NCBI GenBank assembly: GCA_030159075.1
Contig: BROG01000246.1
Location: 738,501 to 802,500 of the forward strand
Length of the DNA stretch: 64,000 bases
Direction: 5' to 3'
From: Atrina japonica
Lineage: Eukaryota > Mollusca > Bivalvia > Pterioida > Pinnidae
Below are positions 1-12,599 of the stretch, in pieces (position 1 is the stretch's first letter; the number at the start of each line of letters is the position of its first letter). The notes beneath the pieces were generated by a model. It was not told where the DNA came from and did no database searches. It worked only from the letters and a program-made list of their open reading frames with translations. The position numbers were made by a program, and so were the translations under genes.

Positions 1-296
1 TATGAAAGAACCGGTTTGCTTTGTAAAATGATTTTTTTTTTACAATTTTTAGATGTAGAGAATATTTTTAAGAGTATGTGAATTTTTAAAATATGGTTAT
101 ATAGGCTTCAACGATATTCAATTTTACCGATCTCAACAACCTTGCTGATAATGATAAAATTGAATCCTCGCTAAAATTTCTGCGTATACAGTTAAAAAAA
201 ATCCTGACAGGAACTAAAACAATGACAAAACAAAACGAAAATATCAATTTGATAGTCAAAGCATGATCCAAGATATCAAATCGAATTTCAACTTAC

Positions 297-1299
297 GCAT
301 ATGTTCCTGCAAATTCGTATTATTTTCGATATCATTATGAGGGATTTGTAAAGGAGTTATTCTTTGTTTGATTGTCCTAACATCCAGCTGAATCTCGATG
401 AATGTTTGCATCTTTGCAGCTAAAGTTTCCTCAGCTTCGAGGAATGTGGGAATGTCTTCTTTCAAAATCTCTTCTACGATTACACAGCATTCATTTGCGT
501 TGTTTGAAAAATTAAGTAATACTGCGCTATCAGCTTTCAACTCCCGGATACGTCGTTTTCTTTCTTTTTTATCTATATTCAGCACTAGTGCGAGCTGAGT
601 GTTGTCTCGCAAGTGTTCTAGTTCCCGGTTAATTTCATTTATTCTCTCTTTCGTGCTGTCTATTCTTGGTTTCAAAAGTTCAAGTTTTGACTGTAGGATT
701 TTCTTTCGTTCCTCGTAAATCTCAAAAAGACATCGGGTGTCATGGTTACTGTGAAATGCTGCCACGCAGTTTGCACACAACACTTTGCGACATTTAGTTG
801 AGTAACAGAAATACTTTAATTCATTCCGCTCATGGTTTTCTTCATAACATATGAAAGCTGGACTTTGATCGTCATGCAGCACAGATACTTCTGTGTTGAC
901 TGGAATAATATGATGTTTTGACGGAGCAATGATGTGAATATTTTTACATTTTTTACACAAAAATGTTTTACATGGCCTGCAACAATATATCACATCTTCA
1001 CAGAAACAATTACAACACGTAACTCTCCTCTCCTGGGAGGAAAGAAAGCTCACGAGATCCCGTATGGTATTGTCTTTTCTAAATGCTGAGATGTCATTCT
1101 CCATAACCCTGTGTTTAGCATTGCACTGAGGACATTTTAATCTATAATTTCTACACAAATTTTCCAGACACTGGCTGCAGTACGTATGACTACAAGGAAG
1201 AATTCGAGGAGTTAACTCCCCTTCATCATATTCAGACATACAAACAGAGCATTCACAAAACTTGGTCTTTATCTCTGGGATAATGCTTTGTTGAGCCAT
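297..1299 (-). CDS. TRIM-like RING/B-box/coiled-coil protein, exon 1 (copy A)
   Basis: This is the first coding exon, 1003 nt or 334 codons plus one base. A C3HC4 RING (about residues 15-62; CSVC, CSHTYCSQC, CPQC) is followed by a B-box1-like zinc finger (about 93-133), a B-box2 (about 149-192) and a charged coiled coil (about 195-300). The RING predicts E3 ubiquitin ligase activity. The start codon lies six bases after a splice acceptor (TTTGTAG), as in all four copies, so a non-coding exon should lie upstream. The exon ends at a strong GTAAGT donor (rc of 291-296). The open frame runs on to 256 only by reading into the intron. Later exons would lie left of the window. Nine residues differ from copy B over 334. 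Confidence 0.88.
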
Positions 1300-1383
1300 T
1301 AAAATCTACAAAGTAAAATAAAATTCTAATGAAAAAATATCTATAGTTTGTATTTACATGTACATTTATTTCGACTAAGATTC

Positions 1384-1650
1384 TTTGTTTGTTTGTTTAT
1401 TGTTGTTTAACGACCCACTCAAGAATATTTCACTCATATGGAAACGTCGCCAAATGCCGGTGAAAGGTTTCATATTTTGACCTATGCTCGGCACTTACGG
1501 TCATTGAGCAGTGAGGATTCTTTAGCGTGCCGACACCTACTGTGACACTGGACCTCGGTTTTTACTGTCTCATCCGACAGACAGAAAACCAACCTTCCGT
1601 CGGCTGGACTCGAACTACCGACAGAGTCAGGTCGGCTCTAGACTAAGATA
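1384..1650 (-). repeat. tRNA-derived SINE, family 1 (V-SINE/RUDI-like), damaged head
   Basis: Its tail is TTTGTTTGTTTATTG. Next comes a conserved central domain (CTCATATGGAAACGTCGCCAAATGCCGGTGAAAGG and CGGCACTTACGG parts). The tRNA-like head at the other end has box B like GTTCGAGTCC and box A near GGCTCAGTCGGTAG in better copies. Compared with the copy at 16285-16570, the head has lost about 31 bases around the anticodon-like region. The SINE reads on the minus strand. The family name is recalled from knowledge of molluscan SINEs, not checked. Confidence 0.75.
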
Positions 1651-1824
1651 AATATCGGCATGCATACAATCGTGTTCACCAGCACAATCCAAAAAAGTTA
1701 TACATCAACTGGTCTAACACGGAGACGGGAGTATAGATACTTCATCACAAAATGTCTCACAACTTAAAATGGATATGTAGTGCATATGTGCATCGTGTGA
1801 CAATTTTAAAGTCATCTACTGTAC

Positions 1825-2045
1825 TGGGGCCTCCGCGGTCGAGTGGATAGAGCATCGCGCTTTTAACCATCAAGTCTCTCACTTCCTGTCAGTGTAGGTT
1901 GGAGCCGAGAAAGTTTTGACCGGTGGTCTCTTTTTCCGGGTAACCGGGTTCTCTCCTTCACCATTCGAACTGACCTCCACTAAATCATTTAAACATTGCT
2001 GAATGTGGCGTAAAATAATATCAAAATCGACAGCATCATTTAACA
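1825..2045 (+). repeat. tRNA-derived SINE, family 2
   Basis: The head resembles a tRNA box A (GGTCGAGTGGATAGAGCATCG). The body has TTTTGACCGGTGGTCTCTTT and CCGGGTTCTCTCC, and the tail reads GAATGTGGCGTAAAATA. The same head-body-tail order recurs at 16755, 28300, 52970, 56640 and 61785, which makes it a dispersed SINE and not a tRNA gene. Confidence 0.75.
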
Positions 2046-2736
2046 ATATGAATAGCCAATCATATACGTTTACCATTGGAGCAATTTGCAAAGCATTTTG
2101 GTGCCCCATCAGAAAATGCTAAATATCAGTTCTATTTTTTTTTCTCACGCAGATACGTCGTAGTCTCGTATTAAAAGAATACTATCGACAGGTTATGAAT
2201 CACATTACATACAATGATTGCGAATTATTTCCCATATTAAAAATAAACGAATAAATGCAGAATAGTTAACATGCAGTTACATACAAAGCATTTTAAAACC
2301 CAGTATGAATAGAAAACCACAAACTGACAAATTCATATCATTGCTTAAATTCAACGTTATCAGATATTTTAATCTTAGTAATACACAAATCGATAATGTC
2401 CCTATGATGTTATTGCCTATCTTTTTGTGCAAATTCTATGTATTCTATTTTCACTTTCATTTCTGTGTACAAACGAGTTACGGCATTATGTGTTTTTACT
2501 TTTAAAAACTTTCATCGTATTCTAGTAAAAATATATCATAGCTTTGAGTCAATAAACATCGTTAGACTTTTAGATGTGAAATAATGATACATTTACAACG
2601 ATCGGGGGTTAGGAAAGAAATTGTAATTATAATTGATAATCCGGTAGAAAGTAACTTTGACTGTCATTACAGCTGTAAGTTTTCATGTTATTACTCAATA
2701 TACTTCAGATTACAATAGATTACTGTGGACTCTTAC

Positions 2737-2830
2737 CTCTAGGTCAAGTTAAGTTCATACTGCAGATAGTACAAATGAATACGACCGACCGCCATGTTTC
2801 TTCTTAGTTTACACTCGTATCCAAGGTTAA
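2737..2830 (-). other. Candidate 5' non-coding exon of TRIM copy A
   Basis: On the minus strand a splice donor GTAAGA (rc of 2731-2736) follows a short stretch ending CTTGACCTAGAG. It is preserved at the equivalent place in copy B (17651 upward). TRIM exon 1 begins just after a splice acceptor in every copy, so a leader exon is expected upstream, and this is the best candidate about 1.4 kb away. A short upstream ORF starting ATGGCGGTC stops inside the exon. The 5' limit is not known. Confidence 0.25.
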
Positions 2831-3520
2831 AGTTCACCCTTGGTTTCATTTGACAGTGCATATGCACCTTTAATACGTCATTTTAAAATCTGTATACTGT
2901 ATATTTGGGGGTGGGGTTTTTTTTTTGTTACCACGTATTGTCGTTTTCTTCGGTTTTGATTATAAAATATTATAAAATATAAAAATCAGAAAAAGACAAT
3001 AGAGTTATATTTATAGTAGGTACGAGTCAATTCTGTCGGCATTAAAATTTCTAATTTCTGAATTTTACTGCAGTGCATAAAGATTAAAAACTCCCAATTT
3101 GTATTTCCGGATAACACGTACGGTCAAGGGACTTACTATTTAATTAATTTGGCTACAACTCGATTAGTTTAAAATATTAAGTACATTATACTCACCGTAC
3201 TTTGGTTTCCTTAATAACTTCTAATATATTGTTATCTGAAATCATTTTTTATAAATGAATTTGATCCGCAGTTGTAGTCTGCCTTACAAGACGACTGAAC
3301 TGGGTTCGAATCCATTTGTTGTTTTACCACTTTCTCTTTCGCTGTTATACGTCTATTTGAAATTATAGCTTAGATGATAATGTCTATTGACAGCTGTAGA
3401 GTATTATGACTTTGGTAGTATGTTCATAATATTCAATCATGTTCTTTTAATTGATGAAATAATGATACTTCATTACGAATACTTACTAAAAATAAATAAA
3501 ACGATGACATTATAAAAATT

Positions 3521-3720
3521 TCAAATACATAAGTATAAATCTTCAGGATATCCAGGATATAGATACAAATATGGTAAATTTTGGGCAAACACGGACCTGT
3601 AAAAATCAAGATGTGGGATCAAATGCCATGGAGAAGCAAGCATCCCCTGTTGAACAGTGACATTCGCCGTTAGTCCACGGTCAAATCCAAATGAAATAAG
3701 TGAAGAACGAATCTTCATCA
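3521..3720 (-). mobile_element. Penelope-like element 3' end relic
   Basis: On the minus strand this matches the 3' tail that follows the reverse transcriptase at 30710-30925 (AGGGGATGCTTGCTTCTCCATGG, then TCTATATCCTGGA). There is no coding sequence left. The same insertion lies in the duplicated copy at 18410-18610, so it predates the duplication. Confidence 0.65.
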
Positions 3721-3785
3721 CAGTTGCTACAGACGACTCAACAATTGCTATGGGACAGGTAACTTAATATTTCATTTAGTGAAAC

Positions 3786-4290
3786 AGATTGTTTTAGTTT
3801 TTTTTAATGTTGTTTTACGCCACACTGACAATTTGTCTGTTATAAGGTGGCGACCAGTTTTGAAACGTGGAGGAAAGAACCCGGATACAATGTAACCGGG
3901 AAAATACCACCGGACTTTCGCAAGTAACAGATAAAACACGAGGTATGAATAGACATGTACACTGTCACATTACATAAAGTGTGGACTATAACCTTAGATA
4001 GGCTGCAACTAGTGGAAACTTGGCTGATGCCGACATCATTGTTGATATCTGCAAATACTGGCTGTACGTGAACTAGAGGTGAGAGTCCTTCCTTTGTATG
4101 TGTTCGAACGGTGTTTACACCACACCTAACATTTTACAGTCATATTGTGGCGGTCAGATTTAGTGGTGGTGGTGGAGGAGGAGGAGGAGGACCTGGTTAC
4201 AATACACCCCCCGGGAAGAGACAAATGGTAAACTGGCAAACTCTCTTACAAAATAAGCAGTAGGACTCGAAACCGCACACCAGGGCCCTT
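3786..4290 (-). repeat. Two SINE family 2 fragments, minus strand
   Basis: At 3800-3915 and 4110-4290 the minus strand shows the body and tail of SINE family 2 (GTGGTATTTTCCCGG, TTTCCTCCACG and the GGCGTAAAACAAC-type end). Neither has a clear tRNA-like head. The second carries a GGT/GGA-rich expansion at 4160-4190. Both are shared with copy B (18705-18830 and 19010-19180). Confidence 0.6.
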
Positions 4291-5515
4291 CGTATTATGT
4301 TGTATTTAGAAGTATGTGAAGAAGTACAACAAAGAACTTTTTTCTGTTTTTATTTTTTTTTCCCTAGATATCTAACTTGTATTAAATATCTGTACGCGGA
4401 GTCGAAAGTGAAAGTAGAATAGAAAGAGAAAAGAAAGATAACAAGTATATCATCGACCTTTTACACAGAGTTGTCGGTCTTTGCACTCCCAAACAATCTC
4501 TGTTAACATCTCAACTTTTCCTAGATATTGACAAGATATAAATAAATAATATAAATGCTCCAGATTTTGGTTTTTATAATCTATTTGCTTTCTTGCATCA
4601 ATTTTGAGTTTGGCCATGAAATATAAGATTATTTGATGCGAAAATATCTTTTAAAATGGCTATAGATATGGGAATATATATTTTTGTGAAAAGTATCTTT
4701 ACTCTGGGTAATTTGGGACTACTTTTTAGACGTTGACAGAGATTAACCTTGAGTGCAAGAGATTGGTCAATCACATCATGAGGAATTTAAAAACTATTTA
4801 TATCACCACTAATACATTTTGAACTGTATTATTAGGATTGCAATGTCTAATAACGTTCAATTCAAATAATATTCTCCAGTATTCACAGAGTTATTCTTAT
4901 GAATAGTGCAATATTATCAACCTGCCATCCACACGCGGTGGATGACAAGCTGCACGTGACCTACCGGAAATGACGTAGAACTTTTCAGGCTTCTAGAATG
5001 TGGTACAAAATTATGTCAGACTTTATACAGATGTGCGTAAATGTACATACACATGTATTTTAAAACACTGGAGAAAAGTTATCAACATCATATAAACATG
5101 TGGAATGGTACAGAGAAAGAGAGAGTTATGTAAGTTGTGTGTAAGTTGAAGCAAATTATTAATGCTAAAACTGACTTGATCACTGAATCTGAATTTTAAG
5201 GATGTAGGATCTACCGGAATGAATTCTTGATCGATGATGCATACAAGATTATAAATTTATTCCAGGATATAATGTTCTTGACCTTTTTCAGTAAATTCGG
5301 TCTGAATTTGACTCCAGATTTATGACGTTGTGGACCCAGTTGTTCATCTTCTGGTTCTATTTTAACCCTCGGCTAAATATCCTAACCAAGGATTAAGATT
5401 TAACATAGGGTTGAATTCTGCTGCTCAATAATTTGTTAAATTCAACTTTGGTTTAACGATCGGTTAATTATGGAAAATTTTGTCATGCGTTAAGATTCGA
5501 CTACATATTTAATCA

Positions 5516-6518
5516 ATATATATATATCAAGATTATAATATTGAAGACGAAATAATTAACTAATAAATAAACGCATTTTAATCTATACGTGCATTAGAAT
5601 ATGTAAGGGATATACAAATATATACCAAAATCCCATCATAAAACATATAGTAACTCACAAGCATGGGAATACATCATGACTTCACATGAAGTATACGTCG
5701 GGTAGGAGACCACCTCAAAGTAAATATTAAGTTTTCAAAAATATGATAAAAATTGTATGTCTTGATCCTCACTAAATGGACCAATTTCTGTAAACCTAGT
5801 GGAATTAATTGCAATGTTTCATTTTATGTAACCATAAAGAAACAATTATGAGTGGATTAACAATATACATATGTTGACCAATTAAATATTGATAAGAACA
5901 ACACATGATTTTTATCCCTTTTTATTTTCATTGCGTGATTGTAATACATGATATGATTTAAAAAAGCTTAGGTGAAAATATTTTGAAAATTTGAAAAAAA
6001 AATATAATAACAAATCTTAATATGACGGGAATCTACCTTTATATTTAATGTTTTTTTCTGTTTTTTCGATAACTTCAGTGAACAATATGTGTTTGTGAAC
6101 ACAAATGCCCCCTGTCCCAACTTTTCCAATGTCCTACATTTTACCCCTCCCATCCCAGGGGCATGAGATGTCAGTGAAGTGTGAACAACTCTTAGATGAA
6201 CTTAGTCTACGTTTGGTTACTGCATCACATCACGATCCAAACTTGAAATATTGCACGAGAAAACACTAGATGCCCCCGACGGACCTTTAAGACCGGGGAC
6301 ATAAAGTCTATACTATAAATAATTGGGAAAGACTCCCTTTTAGCACCCCTATTGAAATATTACCTAAAATATTTTAAAATACGGAAAACATTGAAGAATA
6401 TAAATCTTCAAAGTACATCAAGGAAAGATATCCAGAAATTAACATGCTTTTTAAAGGATTTTTAATGTTTTGGGTTATACTTGAGTGGAGGGTGCAGTGC
6501 AAATAGTCTTACCAATAC

Positions 6519-6520
<2 letters not shown>
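5516..6520. other. Gene-free AT-rich spacer
   Basis: I see no conserved coding frame or recognised repeat. Copy A stops here, where copy B continues into the plus-strand TRIM copy C, so the partner gene is absent from this locus. Confidence 0.5.
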
Positions 6521-6570
<50 letters not shown>

Positions 6571-6655
6571 TAAAAATAAAAATAATAATAATAATAATAA
6601 TAAAAATACTACTAATAATGATGATGATGATAATAATGATAATAGCATTATCTTC
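6521..6655. repeat. (ATA)n trinucleotide repeat
   Basis: An interrupted AAT/ATA run with some GAT units. The leucine-rich open frame across it is an artefact of the repeat. Confidence 0.95.
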
Positions 6656-6957
6656 ATATAAACATGCATTCTTTCCATCTTTATTATATAAAAAATGTTT
6701 TGTGAAATATTTTATGCTGTTTTGATATTTCTGTTTCAGATGGAATAATAAATCATGGGTTTAGCATATACATGTTATTTATATAAAATCATTATGGATA
6801 TTTACCCATATTTGTACGATCGTTTTATTAAATTGATGTTTTTATATTGTTCTTGCATTATGTCTTCGTACTGTTGTTTCGTACCAAAGTTAGCTGTATT
6901 AGCTAGAGGTGTAGCCGAGGGCCAAAAACCCATCTTCTTGGGACCATTATGACTGTA

Positions 6958-7450
6958 TCAATATCATAAACATAATACCAAAGTTATAATACAGGATCAA
7001 TATGTCAACATTCATTTCATGGCACATTAATTTAACCAATTGAAATAATAATTATCCATTCTGGAATGTTCCATTTCCGGAAAATCTGTAATAGTCCATT
7101 TCAGTTTATCCCTGATTTAACTTGCACTATTATAATTTTTTAGTGTTTCCAGTCTCTAACCGAAAGTGAAAACCTGTATTACACTGATTAAATTTTCTGT
7201 ATTAACTAATTAACTATTTATTGGTTTATTATCATCTCTCGGAGAAACATGAGTGTAAAACAATAGACAAATTATAATGTATTTTTAGTCGTTGGTCTAT
7301 AAAATTTGATATGCTTGAACAAATATATAGGCTATAATGGTATAGAAATGAAATTTATAAATATCATAGACATAATGCCAAAGTTATAATTCTCACGACA
7401 TTCGTTTCTGTCAATTAGACTAATTTAGTCCAATTTATCTATATGTTTAA
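6958..7450 (-). repeat. Two decayed retrozyme-repeat fragments
   Basis: The block ATAAACATAATACCAAAG begins at about 6964 and recurs in diverged form at 7362. The second fragment, read on the minus strand, still has the helix II/GAAAC part of the hammerhead (GTCTAATTGACAGAAACGA). It has lost the CTGATGA core and the helix I pairing, so it cannot be an active ribozyme. Confidence 0.6.
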
Positions 7451-7619
7451 TCTCTCTAGTAATAAAAGTAGATTTTTTTTCTCAAAATATCGCTCATGAA
7501 ATAATTTACAGAGTAAGCTCAGCAAAAGAATTGTGACTGATTGTGTTTCTAGAGTAGGGTCAATTTTACTGTTGGTCCAATCTTCCACAGAAACAGAATT
7601 CTGATGGCCATAGATATAG

Positions 7620-8907
7620 TTACCAGGTGACAATAACTATAACTATGACAATAACTATAACTATGACTATAAAGGGTATAATTAACGTTGAACGATTAAA
7701 CATAAATTGAAGGAATGATTCAATATTCCTAATCATATTTTTAATCCTGTTTATAAACCTATCACAAATATTATGTAACAGCAAATAGTTGTTTTTGTTT
7801 GTTGAAGATACTATGATATGTTCTCTCGATAATATTCTAAAATATATGGAATGGGTGTGTTCTTTATCATACTGGGCGGTGGACATTTTAGTAAACTCCT
7901 TCAGATACGATGTAGCAATGGAGTTTACCACGTCAAGTTCGATGTAAATTGAAAGGGACAACTTTTCTACTGTAAAGAGATTATTGTTGCTTTTTAGACA
8001 GTGCCTATGTTTTCCAGCGTAGCTGAAACACGGCGCGTACTCTACCATTGGTATATGCGTCGATATATTCCCTACTCGAGATGCCAATCCAATTTCGAAT
8101 AACTTGCTTCTCAACCAACGTCGGTCAAACGAAACTTCCATCATGTAAAGACAATAACGGCTACAGTTGAGTGGGCTGGTATAGTGGAAATGATCAACTG
8201 GTCCTTGGGCAATTGGCCATGACTTTGTAAACCATTGATTCGAGACTGTATAATTATCACGTGACAAATATAGTCCTATGTCTGCACTTTCTCTGTTAAA
8301 AGCGATGCTATTGTTTTTCGGAAATTTCACTTTTAGAAACAACTGCGTTGTGTTAAAAACTGAAAATACTGGCCACGTTAAAGAGGCATTTGGCGAAAAT
8401 GTTATTTTATCGATTTCGGTTGATGATGATCGATCACGAAGGGACATTGTGTTCTTTCCCGGCAAAATGGAAGCTCTGAACTTGCGTACCGATTGCCCTC
8501 TATATGCAAGATCTAGTTCAATTAATTCATCTTTAAATGAACTGTATTTAGTCCAAAAATAGAATTGTTTTTTTTTTTTATAAGGGACCATCCCCATACA
8601 TCATTTGCGTTGCTGTTATACATATATTTACTATGTGTAATGTTTGGAGAAAACCCAAATTCGAAGATGACGCCTTCAAAACTATTTTCTTCGTTCATTT
8701 TTCGTATTATTAAATCAAAGTCGATATCCATGCGTTTGTTGTTCCTGACACTGACATTTGCAAATACACCTGAATATTTATAAAACATTTTGGTAGACGT
8801 GCAAATCTGTGGAATGTTATCAAACGGAACACTGGATATTGATAAACGGTCTTCTCTCATACAAATGGTTGTATTTCTGTTGGAATCCATGAACTTTATA
8901 TCTGAAC
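7620..8907 (-). CDS. TRIM copy B, exon 3: C-terminal SPRY-like region, frameshifted
   Basis: A splice acceptor (TTTACAG) precedes 8907 in phase 1, which matches the exon 2 donor. The frame encodes a domain homologous to residues 428-845 of copy D. Conserved landmarks are NRNTTIC, KYSGVFANVS, DVWGWSL, NRESADI, SRDNYTVSN, HCLK and SIYFRI. The frame breaks inside a 12-base homopolymer (8568-8579): the upstream half (8522-8890) and the downstream half (7620-8597) are each open, but in different frames. This is either a real one-base indel making copy B a pseudogene, or a sequence error. The extreme C-terminus runs into a simple repeat, giving a VIVIVI tail absent from copy D. Confidence 0.75.
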
Positions 8908-9239
8908 CTGTAAATTGAATGAAAATTACATGTAATTTACCTGATATAATTTTCAGTGAGTGGGGATACTAACAAAGTCAACTTAAACTTAAAATATACT
9001 CCTGCATTTTCATGAGATATCATGTTTTAAATGGCATTCACTACCAATACTGAAAACGCTCGTTTCGATTTGAGAAAAAAATTACGGCTACATTCACATA
9101 AATTAAGATATTGTCCATTTTTTCAATATTGGCTTAGTTTCTAATTTAATATTGTTTGAGCAGGAAATTCCAAATTAGGCTAATATTACAATAGAGAATT
9201 TATAATAGATATTATGTTATATATAAATCTAATATGAAT

Positions 9240-9400
9240 ATAAAATTTTCAGATACCAAAGTATAAATCAATAGAATGTCCAGGACATAGATACAAATCC
9301 GGTAAAAATGGACAAACACGGACCTCTGGAAACCAAGAAGTGGGATCAGGTGCCATGGAGGAGTAAGCATCCCCTGTCGACCGGTCACGACAACAAACGC
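9240..9400 (-). mobile_element. Penelope-like element 3' end relic
   Basis: The minus strand carries the 3' tail of the element at 29952-30930 (ACAGGGGATGCTTACTCCTC, then TTGGTTTCCAGAGGTCCGTG) and ends near TTTGGTATCTGA. No coding sequence remains. Confidence 0.7.
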
Positions 9401-9825
9401 GGTTTTCGATATTTCTGTAATATCCGAGTAAGTAGTGTACCTCTTTTTAGTTTTCTGAAAGACCTAGGTCCAAGGCCATAAAACTATTCTCAGAAAAATT
9501 TTACTCATATCTTGAGAATTTTCTCAACTTGGGTAAAGTCGTCGACCATAAAGAAATTCTCAGACAGATTTCTTTCTCAAGTAATAAAATAATTAAATAC
9601 AGTCTGTATTGACTTAAGTAATTCTTAAAGGTCATGGGCAACGATTTTTAAATTTGTCTTGTATTTAAATATCCCAAAGATAACCACCACAAAGTTATAT
9701 AGCCAAATTATCTGAGGTGACAAATGACAGATACTTGTTTATTCTGCCATCAAAGTAAAATATTTTTGGTACGTTAACGATCACAAAAGACAAGTAAGCC
9801 AACTTATAAAATGGGAAATAACCAA

Positions 9826-9828
<3 letters not shown>

Positions 9829-9890
<62 letters not shown>
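9829..9890. repeat. (GA)n microsatellite
   Basis: An uninterrupted GA run of about 62 bases. Confidence 0.98.
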
Positions 9891-9895
<5 letters not shown>

Positions 9896-9899
9896 TGCC

Positions 9900-11880
9900 A
9901 CAATAAACAAAATGGACATATGAGCATCTTAACTTAAAAAATTCATTTCGTAACACAACAAATCTTCATTTTTTCTTTTATAACTATATTTTTGATATTG
10001 AAAAAAAATCAAAAATTTAAAAAATATATTTTCAAATATAATATAATATTAATATAAATAATCGGTCGATTTATTAATATTTAAGAAATATATAATTCTA
10101 AAGTATATTAGGTAATTATTGTTTAAAATTAAAAAATATATATGTTTTCTAATAGGAAAATTTGTCGAATTCTTAATATTACAGAATCATCAGATTTCTT
10201 ATATAAAAAAGTATTTTGAAATGTTTCAAAATAATCTCATTAATATTGGGAAAATCAATCAATGTTTTCATATTAAAAAGTTATTTTCTAATACGTTTAT
10301 CAAAAGCTGTTTTTAATATTAAATATTTGATTTATTGATATTAAAATTAATTTTGCAATACAATACATGTATTTAAAAAACACGCAATAAATTCCACAAT
10401 GGCTTGCAAGTCAAAGTGGAATTTCTTCAGATTTACGTTTGAAATTACTAGGTTTTGTGTATCTTTTTTTTAATAGAGAAAATTAAGTCTTATCTTCATA
10501 ATTTATCACTTTTTTATAATTTCATATTATCAAGTTATAAATATTATATTAATATCTTTTTAAGCATTAGGACTTTGAATATTCGATGTCAGCACCTTCA
10601 CATTGCATCTATCCACAGAACAAAAATAACAAGTAATATAGAACAAATAAATGTTTAAGAAGTCCGTTACTCTATTTTTATACATTTTCCGCTGTAAAAC
10701 CACGAAGCCTTTGAATATTAGTCTATTTTCTTTTAACAACCATATGCAATCACATGTAAATATACAGCATCAGCGTTACAGGTAATTACATATAAAACAC
10801 TCGGATAATTTTCCTAATTTACAAAACAACGGTTAGTTATCGATAACTCAAATCTTCATGCTTCAGCAATTTTCACACCTCGCCCCAATATGCCGATAAG
10901 AGTCTGTATCTTTACATCTATACAGCTATCAATTGAATTCTTGCGAGAAATTGTTCTCATGTAACGTCATAAACAGGCGGGATAACCCGCATAGCGTTTC
11001 TCGAGAACTATAGAAACTGTGATATGAAAGGCGAGCAAACAACGCTTTATGATGAGATATATTTTCTAAAACTGAAGCATATCTTCTTAAATATGTATTT
11101 TCTTCATACTTTTTCCACTTTCCAAAAGTTTTATTAATTTCGTTTCCTATGACTTATAACAGCGAAAATGACCGCCCCTATGTTCGTCTCGGGTAAATAG
11201 ACGCTAATGCCGGCATATCCGTCTCCCTAGAGTATGTCGGGACATTTTCATTCTTTTGACTTTCGAAAACAACGTGTTATTTGTGCGATACAATTAGGAA
11301 ACAAACACTTCTTTTTGGTTTTCTTGCTTTGTCCATACGACTTTTGTTTAAATTAACAATTGGGACAAAGTAAATATAGTCCGAAATACGTGCTCCAGTG
11401 TATGTCCCGAGTCATTTATTTTATCTAATGTGTTTATACTAATTTACTTGTTTCTTAAAAACGTTTATTATATACATTATACATATTTATATGTATAAAT
11501 TACTGACTTTGGTCATGTATTGGCATTTTACGACGTTTTTAATCTTTTTAAGAAGGTATATATCTATTCCAGTTTTTATGCCACAAAACGTGCTGCCTAT
11601 TTGATATTTTTAAAGCGTTTTGTACCTCGTGGTTGGTTATTGAATAATTAATTATAGATTATGGATAGAAAAATTTTCAAACATCGAAGTTAAGAAAAAG
11701 ATTTACACTGCCCCTTATCAGTATTACTTCAGATGAGAAAATTAATTTCCCTTTTTACTCAGATGAGCAAATTCTTAACTTTTGAGAATGAAATTTGTCT
11801 CGGCCGCAAATGTAAGAGACCGCAACAGGAACTTAAATAGGTCTTAAATTCACACATGCTTTTTGACCTTAAGTTACCTA
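9900..11880. other. Gene-free AT-rich sequence (intron 2 of TRIM copy B)
   Basis: No conserved frame or recognised repeat was seen. It lies between exons 2 and 3 of the minus-strand TRIM copy B. Confidence 0.5.
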
Positions 11881-11885
11881 CCGGT

Positions 11886-11992
<107 letters not shown>

Positions 11993-12011
11993 AGAACTGT
12001 AAAATACGTAC

Positions 12012-12263
12012 TATTTTCATATCCAAAGAACATATACGTAGGCTCGGCAGCATGGTAAGCATGATACACAGTCAATATGATTGAAGAGATGTAAATTATG
12101 TTTGTTGCCATTGATTCATTTGGTTGAATTGTGATTTTCAGTATTATAAAGATGATGACTTCGATGGACCACCAAATTTGAGAAGATATTATTTTATAAA
12201 TCCATTCCACTGTTTCAAGAGATGCAGATAAACTTCGCTTGATCACATTGTTGTGTTTTCTTT
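12012..12263 (-). CDS. TRIM copy B, exon 2: membrane-segment exon
   Basis: This exon is 252 nt (84 codons), phase 1 in and phase 1 out. Its acceptor is TGATTTCAG and its donor GTACGT. It joins in frame to copy B exon 1 (C plus AA gives Gln) and to exon 3. It encodes a basic lead, a tryptophan-rich hydrophobic segment ([20 protein letters not shown]), then a second hydrophobic stretch ([18 protein letters not shown]) ending in a GYENS motif. The corresponding exon of copy D is 9 codons longer and has the same landmarks (WMYHVVVS, GYENS). One or two membrane passes are likely. Confidence 0.8.
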
Positions 12264-12599
12264 CTGAAATCAGATAACACAAAACTTGATAAAACAATAG
12301 CAATGAGATGTGTGTTTAATACAATGTTTGCTTTCTTAAAGAATATTTTGTAGTTTTAATAAAAAAAAGTGAATGACCACAATAACAGTGCTAATTCTAA
12401 GATGGATGACTTTAACACACACTCGCATCTGTAGTTGATAAACTATAAGTTTTTAATAGATCAGGAACGACAACTCGCCGATCTAAAATCAATTTCTATA
12501 CAACACTTGAATCATTGCATCAGAGGAATAAGATTTATTTTCTATCATTCGTTTGTAATCATTATATATCAAAGGGTTATTAGCTGTGTTCATCAAAAA

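Larger units (their letters stand above)
1..5515 (+). repeat. Segmental duplication, copy A (left edge outside window)
   Basis: This block aligns co-linearly and in the same orientation with 14909-20424. It contains a TRIM exon 1, two SINE types, a retroelement relic and long non-coding sequence. Similarity is very high throughout (short indels, scattered substitutions) and stops at 5515/20424, after a shared 'catatttaatcaat' run. Copy A continues into an AT-rich stretch, while copy B continues into the 5' region of TRIM copy C. Copy B has a shorter poly-T and several small indels relative to A. Coding and non-coding parts look similarly diverged, which points to a recent duplication with little time for selection to show. 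Confidence 0.9.

Noticed and set aside
398..598. 66-codon plus-strand frame inside TRIM copy A (and its twin at 15297-15497)
   Set aside because: Shadow of the TRIM coding frame on the opposite strand; conserved only because the exon is duplicated.
6475..6678. Leucine-rich frame resembling a signal or membrane protein
   Set aside because: It is the (ATA)n repeat read on the minus strand.
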